Positions 5,697 to 7,492 of a DNA stretch of 7,492 nt are shown piece by piece. Where the stretch lies: positions 1 through 7,492 of the forward strand of contig CALFNI010000494.1 in the NCBI GenBank assembly GCA_937902695.1, read 5' to 3'. Position numbers and translations under genes: made by a program. Numbering within the stretch: the stretch's first letter is position 1; each line of letters begins with the position of its first letter. The notes below the pieces were generated by a model. The model searched no databases and was not told where the DNA came from. It saw only the letters and a list, made by a program, of their open reading frames with translations. This DNA comes from an uncultured Rhodanobacteraceae bacterium (lineage in GTDB: Bacteria; Pseudomonadota; Gammaproteobacteria; Xanthomonadales; Rhodanobacteraceae).

Positions 5697-7492
5697 ATTG
5701 GATCGTCGGTGATTCGTCGGTCGGCGCGGACTCCGTGCCGGCCTCGCCATCGACGCCGTTGCCTTCCTCGGCGAGCGCCTCGACCCGCACGAGCCCGACC
5801 AGCTGCTCCTCGGCCGGCAAGCGGATCAGCGTGACGCCCTGCGTATTGCGTCCGACGCGCGCGACCTCGGCCGCGCGCGTGCGCACGAGCGTGCCGTGGT
5901 TCGAGATCAGCATGAGCTCGTGGTTCTCGCCGAGCTGCACGGCGCCGATCAGCGCGCCATTGCGCTCGGAGCACTGGATCGCGATCACGCCCTGCGTGCC
6001 GCGGCCCTTGCGCGGGTATTCGGCCAGCTCGGTGCGCTTGCCGAAGCCGCGCTCGGTCGCGGTCAGGATGTCGTCGTCGCCGTCGACGACGATCAGGCTG
6101 ACGACGTGCTCGCCTGAAGCGAGCCGCATGCCGCGCACGCCGGTCGCCGTGCGGCCCATCGAGCGCACTTCGTCCTCGGCGAAACGCACGGCCTTGCCGT
6201 TCGACGCGAACAGCATGATGTCGCGCGAGCCGTCGGTGACCTGCACGTCGACGAGCGCGTCGCCCACGTCGAGGCCGATCGCGATCTTGCCGCGCTGCAG
6301 CTGGTAGGCGAACTCGGTCAGCGGCGTCTTCTTGACCGTGCCGTTGCGCGTCGCGAAGAACACGAAGCGGTCGTCGGCGAACTCGCGCACGGGCTGCACG
6401 GCCTGCACTTTCTCGTCGGGCTCGAGCGGCAGCAGGTTCACGATCGGCTTGCCGCGCGCATTCGGACCCGCGTCCGGCAGCTGGTGCACCTTGAGCCAGA
6501 ACACGCGGCCTGCGCTGGTGAACGTGAGCAGCGTGTCGTGCGTGTTCGCGATCCAGAGCCGCTCGACGAAATCCTCTTCCTTCATCGCGGTCGCGCTGCG
6601 GCCCCTGCCGCCGCGACGCTGCGCGCGGTAGATGCTGACCGGCTGGCGCTTCGCATAACCGGCGTGCGAGAGCGTCACGACGACATCTTCGGGCGCGATG
6701 AGATCGAGGATGTCGAGGTCTTCCTGGCTCGTCTGGATGACCGTGCGGCGCGCATCGCCGTACTGCTCCTTGAGCTCGGATAGCTCGTCGCGAATGACCT
6801 TGAGGAGCCGGTCCGGATCCTCGAGGATCGCGATGAGGCCCGCGATCGTCGTCAGCAGGTCCTTGTATTCGTCGCTGAGCTTTTCCTGCTCAAGACCAGT
6901 CAGGCGGTTGAGGCGCATGTCGAGGATCTGCTGCGCCTGGACGGCCGTCAGCTGATAGCCGCCCGGGCCGAGGCCGGCATCGGCCGGCATGTCTTCGGGA
7001 CGCGACGCCTCGGCACCCGCCGCCGCGAGCAGCGCGCCGACGAGGCCCGGTTCCCAGCGGCGCGCCAACATGCGTTCGCGTGCGGTCTCGGCATCGGGCG
7101 AGGTCTTGATCAGCTCGATCATCTCGTCGATGTTCGCGAGCGCGACGGTGAGGCCTTCCAGCACGTGGGCGCGCGCGCGCGCCTGGCGCAGGTTGTAGAC
7201 CGTGCGGCGCGTGACGACTTCGCGCCGATGCCGGATGAACGCATCGAGCATCTCGCGAAGGCTGAGCGTCCTCGGCTGGCCGTCGACCAGCGCCACCATG
7301 TTGATGCCGAACGTGACCTGCAGCTGCGTCTGCTGGAACAGGTTGTTGAGCAGCACGTCGGCCGAGGTGTCGCGCCGCACTTCGATGACGACGCGCAGGC
7401 CGTCCTTGTCCGATTCGTCGCGAAGCCCGTCCTGCGAGATGCCTTCGAGCTTCTTTTCCTTGACCAGCTCGGCGATCTTCTCGATCAGCCGC
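5695..7492 (-). CDS. gyrA: DNA gyrase subunit A, N-terminus cut by window edge
   Basis: Subunit A of the type II topoisomerase that introduces negative supercoils. The frame is open to the window end, so the GTG at 7380 is internal (it encodes Val of the IEVRRD segment). About 598 residues are visible against roughly 870 usual, so some 270 N-terminal residues are missing, including the catalytic tyrosine and quinolone-resistance region. Visible first is the end of the breakage-reunion domain (LIEKIAELVKEKK, SDKDGLRVVIEVRRD). The coiled-coil and its tip follow, with AQQILDMRLNRLTGLEQEKL. The GyrA box is QRRGGRG at plus 6601-6621, a K-to-R variant of the canonical QRRGGKG. The beta-pinwheel DNA-wrapping domain has repeated blades such as GIELHV-like GRTATGVRGMRL and GRNTQGVTLIRL. 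A variable acidic tail ends EESPTIQ-like in DESPTIQ. The gene is intact to its TAA stop. Confidence 0.97.
   Translation of the reverse strand, partial: RLIEKIAELVKEKKLEGISQDGLRDESDKDGLRVVIEVRRDTSADVLLNNLFQQTQLQVTFGINMVALVDGQPRTLSLREMLDAFIRHRREVVTRRTVYNLRQARARAHVLEGLTVALANIDEMIELIKTSPDAETARERMLARRWEPGLVGALLAAAGAEASRPEDMPADAGLGPGGYQLTAVQAQQILDMRLNRLTGLEQEKLSDEYKDLLTTIAGLIAILEDPDRLLKVIRDELSELKEQYGDARRTVIQTSQEDLDILDLIAPEDVVVTLSHAGYAKRQPVSIYRAQRRGGRGRSATAMKEEDFVERLWIANTHDTLLTFTSAGRVFWLKVHQLPDAGPNARGKPIVNLLPLEPDEKVQAVQPVREFADDRFVFFATRNGTVKKTPLTEFAYQLQRGKIAIGLDVGDALVDVQVTDGSRDIMLFASNGKAVRFAEDEVRSMGRTATGVRGMRLASGEHVVSLIVVDGDDDILTATERGFGKRTELAEYPRKGRGTQGVIAIQCSERNGALIGAVQLGENHELMLISNHGTLVRTRAAEVARVGRNTQGVTLIRLPAEEQLVGLVRVEALAEEGNGVDGEAGTESAPTDESPTIQ

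Noticed and set aside
5246..6307. Plus-strand open frame (353 codons) spanning the end of the peroxiredoxin gene, the repeats and gyrA
   Set aside because: It crosses two real genes and a terminator, and its composition is Arg- and then Ser/Thr/Pro-rich without domains.

Overview
This is a GC-rich (by eye about two-thirds G+C) chromosomal window from a proteobacterium. The C-terminal part of the dihydrolipoyl dehydrogenase, the pilus-type response regulator and the abundant GGATTCC...GGAATGACG palindromes together suggest Gammaproteobacteria of the Xanthomonadales type, with Betaproteobacteria as the alternative. The taxon is inferred from remembered family resemblance, not from a search.

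Layout: the window opens inside lpdA (+), the E3 subunit of 2-oxoacid dehydrogenase complexes, cut at its N-terminus. A small GIY-YIG endonuclease-family gene (+) follows, bracketed by copies of a palindromic repeat. Next come acuI (+), an NADPH-dependent acryloyl-CoA reductase-type MDR enzyme, and pilH (+), a stand-alone CheY-like receiver. Two heat-shock genes then lie on the minus strand: cbpA, a DnaJ-like co-chaperone, downstream of an Hsp20 small heat-shock protein. The hsp20 upstream region carries a convincing sigma-32 promoter. A Prx5-type peroxiredoxin gene (+) is divergent from hsp20. The window ends inside gyrA (-), which converges on the peroxiredoxin gene and retains about two thirds of the protein, including the whole C-terminal DNA-wrapping domain.

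Functionally this is mostly housekeeping and stress biology. The hsp20/cbpA pair forms a proteostasis block, and the adjacent peroxiredoxin adds peroxide defence. The other genes look like independent neighbours and show no sign of one pathway.

The most notable non-genic structure is a family of five short palindromes with 7-8 bp perfect stems and 4-nt loops. Three surround the GIY-YIG gene. Two sit in inverted orientation between the peroxiredoxin gene and gyrA, where one is followed by ten Ts and probably serves as a terminator. The stem sequences differ between copies but stay perfectly paired. I found no CRISPR array, tRNA, rRNA, insertion sequence or clear novel multi-gene system. The repeat-bracketed nuclease gene is the best candidate for something unusual.
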